A stretch of DNA of 64,000 nucleotides from assembly GCF_004010325.2 (NCBI RefSeq), contig NZ_SADR02000004.1, forward strand, positions 1-64,000. Reading direction: 5' to 3'. The notes beneath the pieces were generated by a model. The model made no database searches and was not told the origin of the DNA. It saw nothing but the letters and a program-made list of their open reading frames with translations. This document shows positions 35,245-44,915 of this stretch, in pieces. The position numbers were made by a program, and so were the translations under genes. The DNA comes from Mesorhizobium sp. M00.F.Ca.ET.216.01.1.1 (GTDB lineage: Bacteria > Pseudomonadota > Alphaproteobacteria > Rhizobiales > Rhizobiaceae). The stretch's first letter is position 1. Every line of letters begins with the position of its first letter.

Positions 35245-38154
35245 CTACTCCGCCGCTTCCAGCGAAGCGATGCGGCGGCTGCGCTTCGCCTGCTCGTCAT
35301 ATTCGCGCTGCCATTCCGACGGGCCGTTTGACGGACCGACCTGCACGGCGGTGACCTTGTATTCCGGACAGTTGGTCGCCCAGTCGGAGAAGTCGGTGGT
35401 GATGACGTTGGCCTGCGTGTCCGGATGGTGGAAGGTCGTATAGACCACGCCGGGCGATACCCGCTCGGTGATCAGCGCGCGCAGCGTCGTCTCGCCCGAG
35501 CGGCTGGTCAGCCGGACCCAATCGCCGTCGCGAAGGCCCCGGTTTTCGGCGTCGTGCGGGTGGATCTCCAGCCGGTCCTCGCTGTGCCACACGACATTGT
35601 CGGTGCGCCGCGTCTGCGCGCCGACATTGTATTGCGACAGGATGCGGCCGGTAGTGAGCAGCAGCGGGAAACGCGGTCCGGTCTTTTCGTCGGTCGCCAC
35701 ATATTCGGTGCGGATGAACTTGCCCTTGCCGCGCACAAAGCCGTCCATATGCATGATCGGTGTGCCCTGCGGCGCCTTCTCGTTGCAGGGCCACTGCACC
35801 GAGCCCATCCTGTCGAGAAGGTCGAAGGAAACGCCGGCGAAGCTCGGCGTCGTCCTGGCGATCTCGTCCATGATCTCCGACGGATGCTGGTAGTTCCAGT
35901 CGAGGCCGATCGCCTGGGCGAGCTTTTGCGTCGTTTCCCAGTCGGCATAGGTGCATTTCGGCTCTATCACCTTGCGCACCATGTTGATGCGGCGCTCGGC
36001 ATTGGTGAAGGTGCCGTCCTTCTCGAGGAAGGTCGAGCCGGGCAGAAAGACATGCGCGTAGTTGGCCGTCTCGTTGAGGAAGAGATCGTGCACCACCACG
36101 CATTCCATCGCCGCCAGGCCGGCGGCGACATGCTTGGTGTCAGGGTCGGACTGCAAGATGTCCTCGCCTTGCACATAGAGGCCCTTGAACGAACCGTCGA
36201 CGGCTGCGTCCAGCATATTGGGGATGCGCAGGCCGGGCTCGTCGTCGAGCTTGACGCCCCACAGGCTCTCATAGATCTCGCGCACCGCCTCGCCGGAGAT
36301 ATGGCGGTAGCCCGGCAATTCGTGCGGGAACGAACCCATGTCGCAGGAGCCCTGCACATTGTTCTGGCCGCGCAGCGGGTTAACGCCAACGCCCGGCCGG
36401 CCGATATTGCCGGTCGCCATGGCGAGGTTGGCAATGGCGATGACGGTGGTCGAACCCTGGCTGTGCTCGGTGACGCCGAGGCCGTAATAGATCGCGCCAT
36501 TACCGCCGGTGGCATAAAGGCGGGCGGCGGCGCGGATTTCTTGCGGTTCGACGCCGGCAAGCGGACCGACGACTTCCGGGCTGTTCTCGGGCAAGGCGAC
36601 AAACGCCGCCCAGTCCTGGAACTCAGCCCAGTCGCAGCGCTCGCGGATGAAGGCCTCGTCGAACAGGCCTTCCGTGACGATCACATGCGCCAGCGACGTG
36701 AGTACCGCTACGTTGGTGCCGGGCTTCAACGGCAGATGATGCTGTGCTTCGATATGGGCGGAGCGCACGACGTCGGTGCGGCGCGGATCAAGCACGATCA
36801 GCTTGGCGCCCTCCTTCCCGGGCGAGCCGCGCAGCCGCCTTTTCATGCGCGAGGCAAACACCGGATGAGCGTCGGTCGGATTGGCGCCGATGATCATGAT
36901 GACGTCTGCATGGTCGACCGAATCGAAATCCTGTGTGCCGGCAGAGGTGCCGAAGGTCTGGCCAAGGCCATAGCCGGTCGGCGAATGGCAGACGCGGGCG
37001 CAGGTATCGACATTGTTGTTGCGGAAGCCCTGCCGGACAAGCTTCTGGACGAGGTAGGTTTCTTCGTTGGTGCAGCGCGACGAGGTGATGCCACCGATCG
37101 AGGTGCGGCCGTACTGGTACTGGATGCGGCGGAACTCATTGGCGGTGTGGCTGAGCGCCTCTTCCCACGACACCTCGCGCCACGGATCGGAGATCTTCTC
37201 GCGGATCATCGGCTTCAGGATACGGTCCTTGTGCGTTGCATAGCCGTAGGCGAAGCGGCCCTTGACGCAGGAGTGGCCGTGATTGGCCTTGCCCTCCTTG
37301 TAGGGCATCATGCGAATGACCTCGTCGCCCTTGACCTCGGCCTTGAACGAGCAGCCGACGCCGCAATAGGCGCAGGTGGTGACGCTCGAGCGCTCCGGCA
37401 GGCCTTTCGCCAGCACGGATTTTTCCCTCAGCGCATCGGTCGGGCAGGCTTGCACGCAGGCACCACAGGACACGCATTCGGAATCGACGAACGCCTCGTG
37501 CATGCCGGCCGAGACCCTGGATTCGAAGCCGCGGCCCTCGACAGTCAGCGCGAACGTGCCCTGCACCTCCTCGCAAGCGCGCACGCAGCGCGAGCACACG
37601 ATGCACTGCGCTGCGTCGTAGGTGAAATAGGGGTTCGACTCGTCACGCGCGATGTAGTCGATGGCCAGCGAGCCGTTGCCGGGCGCCACATGGTTGCGGC
37701 CGTCCACACCATAGCGGTTCTCAGTCAGGCCGACCGTCTTGACGACCTTGTCGAACTCGCTGGCGCCGGTGCCGGCCTTCTCGTTCCAGCCGACAGGATG
37801 GTCGGAGACGTAGAGTTCCATCACGCCGCGCCGGATGGCATTGAGGCGATCAGTCTGCGTGTGCACAACCATGCCTTCGCCGACCGGCGTCGTGCAGGAG
37901 GCCGGCGTGCCGCCGCGGCCATCGATCTCGACGAGGCAGACCCTGCAGGAGCCGAACGAGTCCAGCATGTCGGTCGCGCAGAGCTTCGGGATTTCGACGC
38001 CCGCTTCCATCGAAGCGCGCATGATCGAGGTTCCCGCCGGCACCGTCACTGACTTGCCGTCGACCGTCAGCGTCACCTGCTGTTGCGCTTCCGAGGCGGG
38101 CGTGCCGTAGTCGATTTCCTGGACCAGCGATTTGATATCGAATGCCGCGTTCAT
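35245..38154 (-). CDS. fdsA: NAD-dependent formate dehydrogenase alpha subunit
   Basis: FdsA is the molybdenum catalytic subunit that oxidises formate to CO2. The 969-residue protein has an N-terminal [2Fe-2S] domain (Cys59, 70, 73, 87), two [4Fe-4S] ferredoxin sets (Cys184/187/190/194 and 227/230/233/237), another [4Fe-4S] (Cys261/264/268/296) and the bis-MGD domain. Cys389 in RVCHSPTGYG is the Mo ligand. There is no TAT signal, so the complex is cytosolic, as in Rhodobacter capsulatus and Cupriavidus. It lies 12 bases downstream of fdsB. Confidence 0.96.
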   Translation of the reverse strand: MNAAFDIKSLVQEIDYGTPASEAQQQVTLTVDGKSVTVPAGTSIMRASMEAGVEIPKLCATDMLDSFGSCRVCLVEIDGRGGTPASCTTPVGEGMVVHTQTDRLNAIRRGVMELYVSDHPVGWNEKAGTGASEFDKVVKTVGLTENRYGVDGRNHVAPGNGSLAIDYIARDESNPYFTYDAAQCIVCSRCVRACEEVQGTFALTVEGRGFESRVSAGMHEAFVDSECVSCGACVQACPTDALREKSVLAKGLPERSSVTTCAYCGVGCSFKAEVKGDEVIRMMPYKEGKANHGHSCVKGRFAYGYATHKDRILKPMIREKISDPWREVSWEEALSHTANEFRRIQYQYGRTSIGGITSSRCTNEETYLVQKLVRQGFRNNNVDTCARVCHSPTGYGLGQTFGTSAGTQDFDSVDHADVIMIIGANPTDAHPVFASRMKRRLRGSPGKEGAKLIVLDPRRTDVVRSAHIEAQHHLPLKPGTNVAVLTSLAHVIVTEGLFDEAFIRERCDWAEFQDWAAFVALPENSPEVVGPLAGVEPQEIRAAARLYATGGNGAIYYGLGVTEHSQGSTTVIAIANLAMATGNIGRPGVGVNPLRGQNNVQGSCDMGSFPHELPGYRHISGEAVREIYESLWGVKLDDEPGLRIPNMLDAAVDGSFKGLYVQGEDILQSDPDTKHVAAGLAAMECVVVHDLFLNETANYAHVFLPGSTFLEKDGTFTNAERRINMVRKVIEPKCTYADWETTQKLAQAIGLDWNYQHPSEIMDEIARTTPSFAGVSFDLLDRMGSVQWPCNEKAPQGTPIMHMDGFVRGKGKFIRTEYVATDEKTGPRFPLLLTTGRILSQYNVGAQTRRTDNVVWHSEDRLEIHPHDAENRGLRDGDWVRLTSRSGETTLRALITERVSPGVVYTTFHHPDTQANVITTDFSDWATNCPEYKVTAVQVGPSNGPSEWQREYDEQAKRSRRIASLEAAE

Positions 38155-38166
38155 GCCTGTCCGCTC

Positions 38167-39723
38167 CTATTCCGCTGCTTCGGCGACCGGCGTCGGCCGA
38201 AAGTCGTCGGGGAAATGGTTGAGTGCACTCATCACCGGATACGGAGTGAAGCCGCCCAGGGCGCAAAGCGAGCCGAACTTCATCGTATTGCAAAGGTCGG
38301 TGACCAGCGCGATCTGCTTCTCGGGTTCGATGTTCTGGGCCAGCCGGTCCAGCACCTCGACGCCTCGCGTCGAGCCGATGCGGCAGGGCGTGCACTTGCC
38401 GCAGCTTTCGATGCTGCAGAATTCCATGGCGAAGCGCGCCTGTTTCAGCATGTCGGCCGTGTCGTCGAAAACGACGATGCCGGCATGGCCGATCAGCCCG
38501 TCCTTGGCGGCAAACGACTCGTAGTCGAACGGCGTGTCGAACAAAGCGCGAGGGAAATAGGCGCCAAGCGGCCCGCCGACCTGAACGGCCTTGACCGGCC
38601 GTCCTGTCGCCGTGCCGCCGCCGATATCGTCGACGATCTCGCCCAGCGTCATGCCGAACGCCGCCTCATAGAGACCGGGATATTTGACGTTGCCGGCGAT
38701 CTGGATCGGGATGGTGCCGCGCGAACGGCCCATGCCGAAATCCTTGTAGAAGGCGGCACCCTTGTCCATGATGACAGGCACCGAAGCCAGCGAGATGACG
38801 TTGTTGATCACCGTCGGTTTGCCGAACAGGCCCTTGTGCGCCGGCAGCGGCGGCTTGGCCCGCACCTGTCCGCGCTTGCCTTCGAGGCTGTCGAGCAGGG
38901 AGGTCTCCTCGCCGCAGACATAGGCGCCGGCGCCGACGCGGACTTCCATGTCGAACGTGTTGGGAGAGCCCATGACACTGACGCCGAGCACGCCGTTCCG
39001 GCGCGCGGTTTCGACGGCCTTCCGCATGGCCGCCACCGCGTGCGGATATTCCGAGCGGATATAGATGAAGCCCTTGGTGGCGCCCGTCGCGATGCCGGCG
39101 ATCGCCATTCCTTCGATCAGTACGAAAGGGTCGCCTTCCATGATCATGCGGTCGGCGAATGTGCCCGAATCGCCCTCGTCGGCGTTGCAGACGATGTATT
39201 TGCGGTCGGCCGTGGTATCGAGCACCGTCTTCCATTTGATGCCGGTCGGGAAACCGGCGCCGCCACGTCCGCGCAGGCCGGACTCGGTCACTTGGCTGAC
39301 GATGTCGGCGGGCGCCATCGCCACCGCATTTTGCAGGCCCTTCAGCCCGCCATGCGCTTTGTAGTGGTCGAGCGACAGCGGATTGGTGACGCCGCAGCGC
39401 GCGAAGGTCAGACGCGTCTGCCTGGCCAGGAACGGGATCTTGTCAGGCGCGCCCAGCCAGCGCTTGTGGTGGCCGCCGGTGAGGAAACCGCTGTCGAACA
39501 GGCTCTTGACGTCCGAAGGCTTCACCGGCCCGTAGGCGACGCGGCCATTGGCGGTCGCCACTTCGACCATCGGCTCGAGGAAATAGGCGCCACGCGAGCC
39601 GTTGCGCACGATCTTGGCCTCGACGCCGCGGTCGGCGAGTTCCTTCGCAATCGCCTTGGCGACTTTTTCGGCGCCAAGCGCCAGCGCGCCGGAATCGCCG
39701 GGAATATAGATGCGCGGGATCAT
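38167..39723 (-). CDS. fdsB: NAD-dependent formate dehydrogenase beta subunit
   Basis: FdsB passes electrons from FdsA to NAD+. The 518-residue protein is like NuoF: the NADH/FMN-binding GRGGAGFPTG, NADEGDSGTFADR and GAGAYVCGEETSLLDSLEG, then the [4Fe-4S] motif ESCGKCTPCRIG with the distal Cys in SLCALG. A longer N-terminal domain with a thioredoxin-like pattern precedes it. The ATG overlaps the fdsG stop by four bases (ATGA). Confidence 0.95.
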   Translation of the reverse strand: MIPRIYIPGDSGALALGAEKVAKAIAKELADRGVEAKIVRNGSRGAYFLEPMVEVATANGRVAYGPVKPSDVKSLFDSGFLTGGHHKRWLGAPDKIPFLARQTRLTFARCGVTNPLSLDHYKAHGGLKGLQNAVAMAPADIVSQVTESGLRGRGGAGFPTGIKWKTVLDTTADRKYIVCNADEGDSGTFADRMIMEGDPFVLIEGMAIAGIATGATKGFIYIRSEYPHAVAAMRKAVETARRNGVLGVSVMGSPNTFDMEVRVGAGAYVCGEETSLLDSLEGKRGQVRAKPPLPAHKGLFGKPTVINNVISLASVPVIMDKGAAFYKDFGMGRSRGTIPIQIAGNVKYPGLYEAAFGMTLGEIVDDIGGGTATGRPVKAVQVGGPLGAYFPRALFDTPFDYESFAAKDGLIGHAGIVVFDDTADMLKQARFAMEFCSIESCGKCTPCRIGSTRGVEVLDRLAQNIEPEKQIALVTDLCNTMKFGSLCALGGFTPYPVMSALNHFPDDFRPTPVAEAAE

Positions 39724-40199
39724 GAGCGCACCTCGGCGACGATCTCGTTGAGCTTTTCGTCATCGAGCCGGCCGATCACCTCGCCGTCCAGCATCGCCGA
39801 CGGCGAGCAGGCGCAAAGGCCGAGGCAATAGACCGGTTCCAGCGTCACCGAACCGTCGCGGGTCGTCTCGTGGAAGCCGATGCCCAGCAATTGTTTGAGC
39901 TTGGCCGCGATCGCGTCCGAACCCATCGACTGGCAGGCTTCCGCCTGGCAGAGCTTAAGCACATGCCGCCCGGCGGGATGACGCCGATAGTCATGGTAGA
40001 AAGTGACGACGCCATGCACCTCGGCCCTGGAGATGTTGAGCGCCTCGGCGATCACCGGCAGCGCGTCCTGCGGCACATGACCGAACTCCTCCTGGATGCT
40101 GTGCAGGATCGGCAGCAGCGGGCCTTCGAGGCCTTTCAGCTCCTGGACGATCGCTGCCGTGCGCGATGCGATCTCGGTACTTGCAGGCTGCATTGTCAT
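39720..40199 (-). CDS. fdsG: NAD-dependent formate dehydrogenase gamma subunit
   Basis: The 159-residue NuoE-like subunit carries a [2Fe-2S] cluster through Cys84, Cys89, Cys125 and Cys129 (LCQAEAC and CLGLCAC). It connects to FdsB in the diaphorase part of the complex. It is the first gene of the operon. The 133-base gap to the LysR gene holds a palindrome that should be the regulator's site. Confidence 0.95.
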   Translation of the reverse strand: MTMQPASTEIASRTAAIVQELKGLEGPLLPILHSIQEEFGHVPQDALPVIAEALNISRAEVHGVVTFYHDYRRHPAGRHVLKLCQAEACQSMGSDAIAAKLKQLLGIGFHETTRDGSVTLEPVYCLGLCACSPSAMLDGEVIGRLDDEKLNEIVAEVRS

Positions 40200-40289
40200 G
40201 CAGCGCCCTCCCTGGTCATGGCGATCTTCCGCTAAGTACTTAGGAAATCAGAGGAAACCCGCTAGATCAATAAAGCTGTGCCGTTGCTC

Positions 40290-40306
40290 GATAGAAATTC
40301 TCTATC
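40290..40306 (-). promoter_or_regulatory. LysR box in front of fdsG
   Basis: GATAGA AATTC TCTATC is a perfect 6-5-6 palindrome containing a T-N11-A core (T40292, A40304). It lies about 90 bases upstream of the fdsG start and between it and the lysR gene. It is the natural candidate operator for FdsR-type control. Confidence 0.65.
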
Positions 40307-40332
40307 AATTGCGTCCAGCAGCCATATCTAGC

Positions 40333-41232
40333 CTAGCGGCGCGCGTGGAAATCGTCCGCCAGCGCCATCGCCTCGTCCAACAGCGCCGAGACCAGTGGCG
40401 TATGAGGCTCACGCGGCGCGGCCACCAGCCCGACGGTATGACTGGCATCCGGCTCGACGATCGGAATGGCCCGGATCGGCTCGGAAAAGCCGAATGTTTC
40501 CGAGAGGTTGAGCGGCATGATCGATGACCATTTACCGGTGCGGATATGGGAAAACAGCACGATCATCGAATTGGATTCGAGCGTCGGCCGCACCTGCACG
40601 CCGGCCTCGGCCAGGTGCTGGTCGATGAGACGGCGGTTCTGCATGTCCGGCGTCAACAGGCAGAGCGGCAGCTGGCTGATCTCGGCCCATGTCACTTTGT
40701 CGCGGTCGGAGTAGGGATTTCCGACAGCGGTGATCAGTTGATAGCGCTCGTCATAGAGCGGCACGCTGGTCACCCGCCCCAGCGGCTCGTTGTCGAGGTA
40801 GGTGATGCCGGCGTCGATGTCGAAATTGCCGAGCAGCGACAGCACCTCGATCGAGGTGCGCGATAGCACCGAGAAAGTGACACCGGGATGTTTGGCGCGA
40901 AATGGCGTCGTCAGCCGCGCCACCATGGCGAGCGCCGTCGGGATCGCGGCGATGCGGATGCGTCCGGAAAGGCCGTGGCGCGCCGCCCGCATCTCCTCGC
41001 GCATGGTGCGGGTGTCGCCGACGATGCGGCGCGCCCACACCAGCACCTGCTTGCCCTCCGGCGTCAGCCCCTGGAAGCGCGAGCCGCGCAGAACCAGCAT
41101 CACGCCGAGCTGGCCTTCCAGTTGCTTGATGCCGGCCGAAAGCGTCGGTTGGGTGACGCCGCACACTTCCGCCGCCCGGCCGAAATGCTCTTCCCTGGCC
41201 AGCGCGATGAAGAATTCCAGTTTGTCGATCAT
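40333..41232 (-). CDS. fdsR: LysR-family regulator of formate dehydrogenase
   Basis: The 299-residue LysR protein has the N-terminal HTH (FGRAAEVCGVTQPTLSAGIKQLE) and an effector domain of normal length. It reads in the same direction as fdsGBACD and lies directly upstream, as the fds regulator does in several proteobacteria. The name fdsR is given by position and family; binding to formate or to the 40290 palindrome is inferred. Confidence 0.82.
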   Translation of the reverse strand: MIDKLEFFIALAREEHFGRAAEVCGVTQPTLSAGIKQLEGQLGVMLVLRGSRFQGLTPEGKQVLVWARRIVGDTRTMREEMRAARHGLSGRIRIAAIPTALAMVARLTTPFRAKHPGVTFSVLSRTSIEVLSLLGNFDIDAGITYLDNEPLGRVTSVPLYDERYQLITAVGNPYSDRDKVTWAEISQLPLCLLTPDMQNRRLIDQHLAEAGVQVRPTLESNSMIVLFSHIRTGKWSSIMPLNLSETFGFSEPIRAIPIVEPDASHTVGLVAAPREPHTPLVSALLDEAMALADDFHARR

Positions 41233-41423
41233 GCCACTTGGAGCCGGTTATGGACTTTCTGCCCGATCGTTCCGCGCAAGGTCGGGGAAAATGTGCTTCA
41301 CCGCAAGCTCAATGCGCAAAGGCCGGCATCCACATCTTTCAGCCGGCTTACCAGTTTCCCGCGGCGGAATGCGGCGCTATGTGAATGGAACGGGTCGTGG
41401 ACCGGGCGCGACGGAGATCGAAC

Positions 41424-42065
41424 ATGCTGGGCTGGTTCCGTAGGCTGCTGCCGCGCGAAGATCGCTTCTTCGACCTGTTCGAACAGCACTCCCGCACCGT
41501 GGTCGGCGGCGCCGAGGCGCTGCAGCAGCTTCTTCAGGGCAAGGATATCGATCGCTGGTGCCAGAAGATCGTCGATCTTGAGGACGAGGCCGATCACATC
41601 ACCGCCGAAGTCCTCCACGCCGTGCGGCGCTCCTTCATCACGCCCTTCGATCGCGGCGACATCAAGGACCTGATCCAGTCGATGGATGATGCCATCGACA
41701 TGATGCACAAGACCGTCAAGACGGTAAAGCTGTTCGAGAAGAAGGAATTCGACCCGCTGATGCAGGAAATGGGTGGCGTCATCGTCGATGCGGCCAAGCT
41801 GGTCGCCGAGGCCATTCCACTGCTGAGCAAGGTCGGGGCGCATACGGTGCGCCTCAACGCCATCGCCGAAGAGGTGATGCGCGCGGAAGGTCGGGCCGAC
41901 GATCTGCACGAGCAGGGCCTGAAGGATCTGTTCAAGCGGCATGGCCGCAGCGACCCGATGGCCTACCTGATCGGCAGCGAAATCTACGGTGAGTTGGAAA
42001 AGGTGGTCGACCGTTTCGAGGACGTCGCCAACGAGATCAGCGGCATCGTCATCGAGAACGTTTAG
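41424..42065 (+). CDS. DUF47/PhoU-like phosphate transport regulator
   Basis: The 213-residue all-helical protein (TIGR00153/DUF47) starts LGWFRRLLPREDRFFDLFEQH and contains the acidic repeats VDLEDEADHITAEVL and VMRAEGRADDLHEQGLKDLF, which bind metal clusters in PhoU-like folds. It normally accompanies a Pit-type transporter and adjusts its activity. The ATG at 41424 follows GGAGA; pit starts three bases after its stop, so the pair is one operon. Confidence 0.9.
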   Translation: MLGWFRRLLPREDRFFDLFEQHSRTVVGGAEALQQLLQGKDIDRWCQKIVDLEDEADHITAEVLHAVRRSFITPFDRGDIKDLIQSMDDAIDMMHKTVKTVKLFEKKEFDPLMQEMGGVIVDAAKLVAEAIPLLSKVGAHTVRLNAIAEEVMRAEGRADDLHEQGLKDLFKRHGRSDPMAYLIGSEIYGELEKVVDRFEDVANEISGIVIENV

Positions 42066-42068
42066 CTG

Positions 42069-43073
42069 ATGGAAGCCGCTATTGCCTTTCCCCTGCTGGT
42101 CGGCCTTGTCGCTGTCGCGCTGTTCTTCGATTTTCTAAACGGCTTGCACGATGCCGCCAACTCTATCGCCACCATCGTCTCCACCCGCGTGCTGAGGCCG
42201 CACTTTGCAGTGTTCTGGGCGGCCTTCTTCAACTTCATCGCCTTCCTGTTCTTCGGTCTTCATGTCGCGGAGACGCTGGGGACCGGCATCATCGATGCCA
42301 GCATCGTCACACCGGCGGTGATCTTCGCTGCGCTCGTCGGCGCCATTTTGTGGAACATTGTCACCTGGCTGGTCGGAATCCCTTCCAGCAGCTCGCATGC
42401 GCTGATCGGCGGCCTGGTCGGCGCCGGCGTTGCAAAGGCAGGCAGCGGCGCCATCGTTTGGGCTGGGCTGGGCAAGACCACGGCGGCGATCGTGTTGTCG
42501 CCGACAGCCGGGTTTCTTCTGGCGCTCGTCTTGATCCTTGTTGTCTCCTGGCTGTTCGTGCGGCAGACCCCGTTCGCCGTGGACAGCACGTTCCGCGTCA
42601 TGCAGTTCTTTTCTGCCTCGCTCTATTCGCTCGGGCACGGCGGCAACGACGCGCAGAAAACCATGGGCATCATTGCCGTGCTGCTCTATTCGCAAGGCAT
42701 GCTTGGAGAAAAATTCTACGTGCCGCTATGGGTCGTCATCACCTGCCAATCGGCGCTGGCGCTGGGCACGTTATTCGGCGGCTGGCGCATTGTCCACACG
42801 ATGGGCTCGAAGATCACCCGACTCAATCCGATGCAGGGTTCCTGCGCCGAGACCGGCGGCGCAATCACGCTGTTTGCCGCCACCTGGCTCGGTATTCCCG
42901 TGTCGACCACGCACACGATCACCGGCGCCATCGTCGGCGTCGGCGCTGCGCGCCGCGTCTCGGCTGTCCGCTGGGGTATTGCCGGCAACATCGTCATTGC
43001 GTGGATCGTCACCTTGCCGGCCACGGCCGCGATTTCGGCTCTCACCTACCTGGCGGTCGGCCTGGCAAGGTGA
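42069..43073 (+). CDS. pit: Low-affinity inorganic phosphate transporter
   Basis: Pit-family proteins import phosphate as a metal-phosphate with protons. The 334-residue membrane protein has about ten hydrophobic helices and the two inverted signature segments, DFLNGLHDAANSIATIVSTRVL near the N-terminus and GGNDAQKTMGI in the second half, plus GIPVSTTHTITGAIVG. It follows the DUF47 gene with a three-base gap. The gene layout matches rhizobial orfA-pit operons, which are controlled by phosphate supply; I see no clear Pho box upstream. Confidence 0.94.
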   Translation: MEAAIAFPLLVGLVAVALFFDFLNGLHDAANSIATIVSTRVLRPHFAVFWAAFFNFIAFLFFGLHVAETLGTGIIDASIVTPAVIFAALVGAILWNIVTWLVGIPSSSSHALIGGLVGAGVAKAGSGAIVWAGLGKTTAAIVLSPTAGFLLALVLILVVSWLFVRQTPFAVDSTFRVMQFFSASLYSLGHGGNDAQKTMGIIAVLLYSQGMLGEKFYVPLWVVITCQSALALGTLFGGWRIVHTMGSKITRLNPMQGSCAETGGAITLFAATWLGIPVSTTHTITGAIVGVGAARRVSAVRWGIAGNIVIAWIVTLPATAAISALTYLAVGLAR

Positions 43074-43120
43074 TGTGAGCACGTTGGCATGGCGCGGCAG
43101 CAGTGCGCGAACGCCTAGAT

Positions 43121-43498
43121 CTACCGGTCCACAAGGTTCAGGATGTTGCCGTCCGGGTCCTTGAACCATGCGACCTTCATGCCGTTACCGACATGGATAT
43201 CGCCCTCCAGCGTCAGGCCGGGCATGTCGTAGTGCTCGAAAGCGACGCCCTTCAATTTCAGCGCCCTGACGACATCATCGATCTCCTCGCCGACCATCCA
43301 GGTCAGCGCCGTCGCCTTGTTGGTTCCGGCGAACTTCGACTGGTACACATTGATGCTGGTGTCGCCACTTTTGTAGACGATCAACTCGCCGCCCTCATTG
43401 TGCACTTCATTGAGGCCGAGTGTCCCTTCGTAGAAGGCCTTGGCCTTGACCAGATCCTTGACCGCGAGGTTGGCTGTTGCATTGCTGTTTCCGAGCAT
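43121..43498 (-). CDS. VOC-family (glyoxalase-like) protein
   Basis: The 125-residue single-module VOC protein starts MLGNSNATANLAVKDLVKAKAFYEGTLGL and ends MKVAWFKDPDGNILNLVDR, the usual glyoxalase/bleomycin-resistance ending with a metal-binding Asp/Glu position. It could bind a small molecule or metal complex; the substrate is not known. AAGGAGGAGA precedes the ATG at 43498. Convergent with pit and divergent from mrp. Confidence 0.87.
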   Translation of the reverse strand: MLGNSNATANLAVKDLVKAKAFYEGTLGLNEVHNEGGELIVYKSGDTSINVYQSKFAGTNKATALTWMVGEEIDDVVRALKLKGVAFEHYDMPGLTLEGDIHVGNGMKVAWFKDPDGNILNLVDR

Positions 43499-43737
43499 GA
43501 TGGTCTCCTCCTTGCTGGCGGGCACGTCCCAAACGCTGTGTAGGAAATAGCGCTGCGTCGTCGTGTGGCGACCGCACCTTGTCTGATCGGAGTGCGCCTT
43601 CACTCGAGACGTTTTGACTCCTGCAATACCCGCAGGCGAGTGCAGGCTTTGAAGGCATGCCGCGATACGTGTCGTTCCGCCGCTTGGTTCTGTTCGGGAA
43701 TTGCACTATGTGGAGCGAAAAGCAGAGGAAAAAACTC

Positions 43738-44907
43738 ATGTCCGTGACCAAGGAAATCGTCATCGAGCGCCTGAAGACGGTCAACGGACCGGACTTCACC
43801 GGCAATATCGTCGACCTCGGCATGGTCTCCGAAATTTTCATTGCCGATTCCAAGGTCTTCTTCTCGATCACAGTTCCCGCTGCCCGCGCCCAGGAGATGG
43901 AGCCGCTGCGCGCCGCTGCCGAGCGTGTCGTCAAGGCGATCCCCGGGGTTGCCAGCGCCGTCGTTGCACTGACGGCGGAGAAGAAGGGCGGCGGCATGGA
44001 GGCTCCGGTCCCGCAAAGACCCGCTCCCAGGCCCGCACCGCCGGCTGCACCAGCGCGGCCAACGCCTCAGGCGCCCGCCTCGCACAGTCACGGCAAGCGC
44101 GGCGTGCCCGGCATCGAGGCGATCATCGCCGTCGCCTCCGGCAAGGGCGGTGTCGGCAAGTCGACCACCGCCGTCAACATCGCGCTTGGCCTTGCCGCCA
44201 ACGGCCTCAAGGTCGGCGTGCTCGACGCTGACATCTATGGCCCGTCCATGCCGCGGCTGCTCAACATCCATGGCCGTCCGCAGACCGTCGACGGCAAGGT
44301 CCTGAAGCCCATGGAGAATTATGGCTTGAAGGTCATGTCGATGGGCTTCCTCGTCGACGAGGAGACGCCGATGATCTGGCGCGGGCCGATGGTGATGTCG
44401 GCGCTGACGCAGATGCTGCGCGAGGTCGAATGGGGTCCGCTCGACGTGCTCGTCGTCGACATGCCGCCCGGCACCGGCGACGCCCAGCTCACCATGGCCC
44501 AGCAGGTGCCGCTGGCCGGCGCCATCATCGTTTCGACGCCGCAGGACCTTGCCCTGATCGACGCCCGCAAAGGGCTCAACATGTTCAAAAAGGTCGATGT
44601 GCCGCTGTTGGGAATAGTCGAGAATATGAGTTACTTCCTCGCCCCCGACACCGGCAAGCGCTACGACATCTTCGGCCACGGCGGCGCGCGCCGCGAGGCC
44701 GAGCGTCTCGGCGTCACCTTCCTCGGCGAGGTGCCGCTCGAAATGGGTATCCGCGAAAGCTCGGATGCCGGTACCCCGGTGGTCGCCTCGAAGCCAGGCG
44801 GCGCCGAGGCAAAGATCTACCGCGACATCGCCTCGAAGGTCTGGGACAGGGTCAACGAAGAACGCGGCACGGCCGAAGCCGCGGTGCCGTCGATCGTATT
44901 CGAGTGA
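43738..44907 (+). CDS. mrp: Mrp/NBP35-family iron-sulfur carrier ATPase
   Basis: Mrp (ApbC) carries Fe-S clusters to apoproteins. The 389-residue protein has an N-terminal MIP18-type domain (1-80), a Pro/Ala-rich linker (about 85-118) and the deviant P-loop ASGKGGVGKST at 133-143 followed by DADIYGPSMPRL. The usual CXXC pair in the C-terminal part is missing: ENMSYFLAPDTGKRYDIFGHGG stands there. That form is common in Rhizobiales in my memory and raises the question how clusters are bound. AGAGGAAA precedes the ATG. Possible clients here are IlvD, XylD and FdsA. Confidence 0.93.
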   Translation: MSVTKEIVIERLKTVNGPDFTGNIVDLGMVSEIFIADSKVFFSITVPAARAQEMEPLRAAAERVVKAIPGVASAVVALTAEKKGGGMEAPVPQRPAPRPAPPAAPARPTPQAPASHSHGKRGVPGIEAIIAVASGKGGVGKSTTAVNIALGLAANGLKVGVLDADIYGPSMPRLLNIHGRPQTVDGKVLKPMENYGLKVMSMGFLVDEETPMIWRGPMVMSALTQMLREVEWGPLDVLVVDMPPGTGDAQLTMAQQVPLAGAIIVSTPQDLALIDARKGLNMFKKVDVPLLGIVENMSYFLAPDTGKRYDIFGHGGARREAERLGVTFLGEVPLEMGIRESSDAGTPVVASKPGGAEAKIYRDIASKVWDRVNEERGTAEAAVPSIVFE

Positions 44908-44915
44908 TGCGGATC

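Noticed and set aside
35425..38052. 875-codon plus-strand open frame opposite fdsA
   Set aside because: Very long but antisense to a fully recognised formate dehydrogenase alpha subunit; long antisense frames are usual in GC-rich genomes.
41233..41423. Pho box upstream of the DUF47-pit operon
   Set aside because: I found no convincing pair of CTGTCAT-like direct repeats spaced by 11 bases in this gap.
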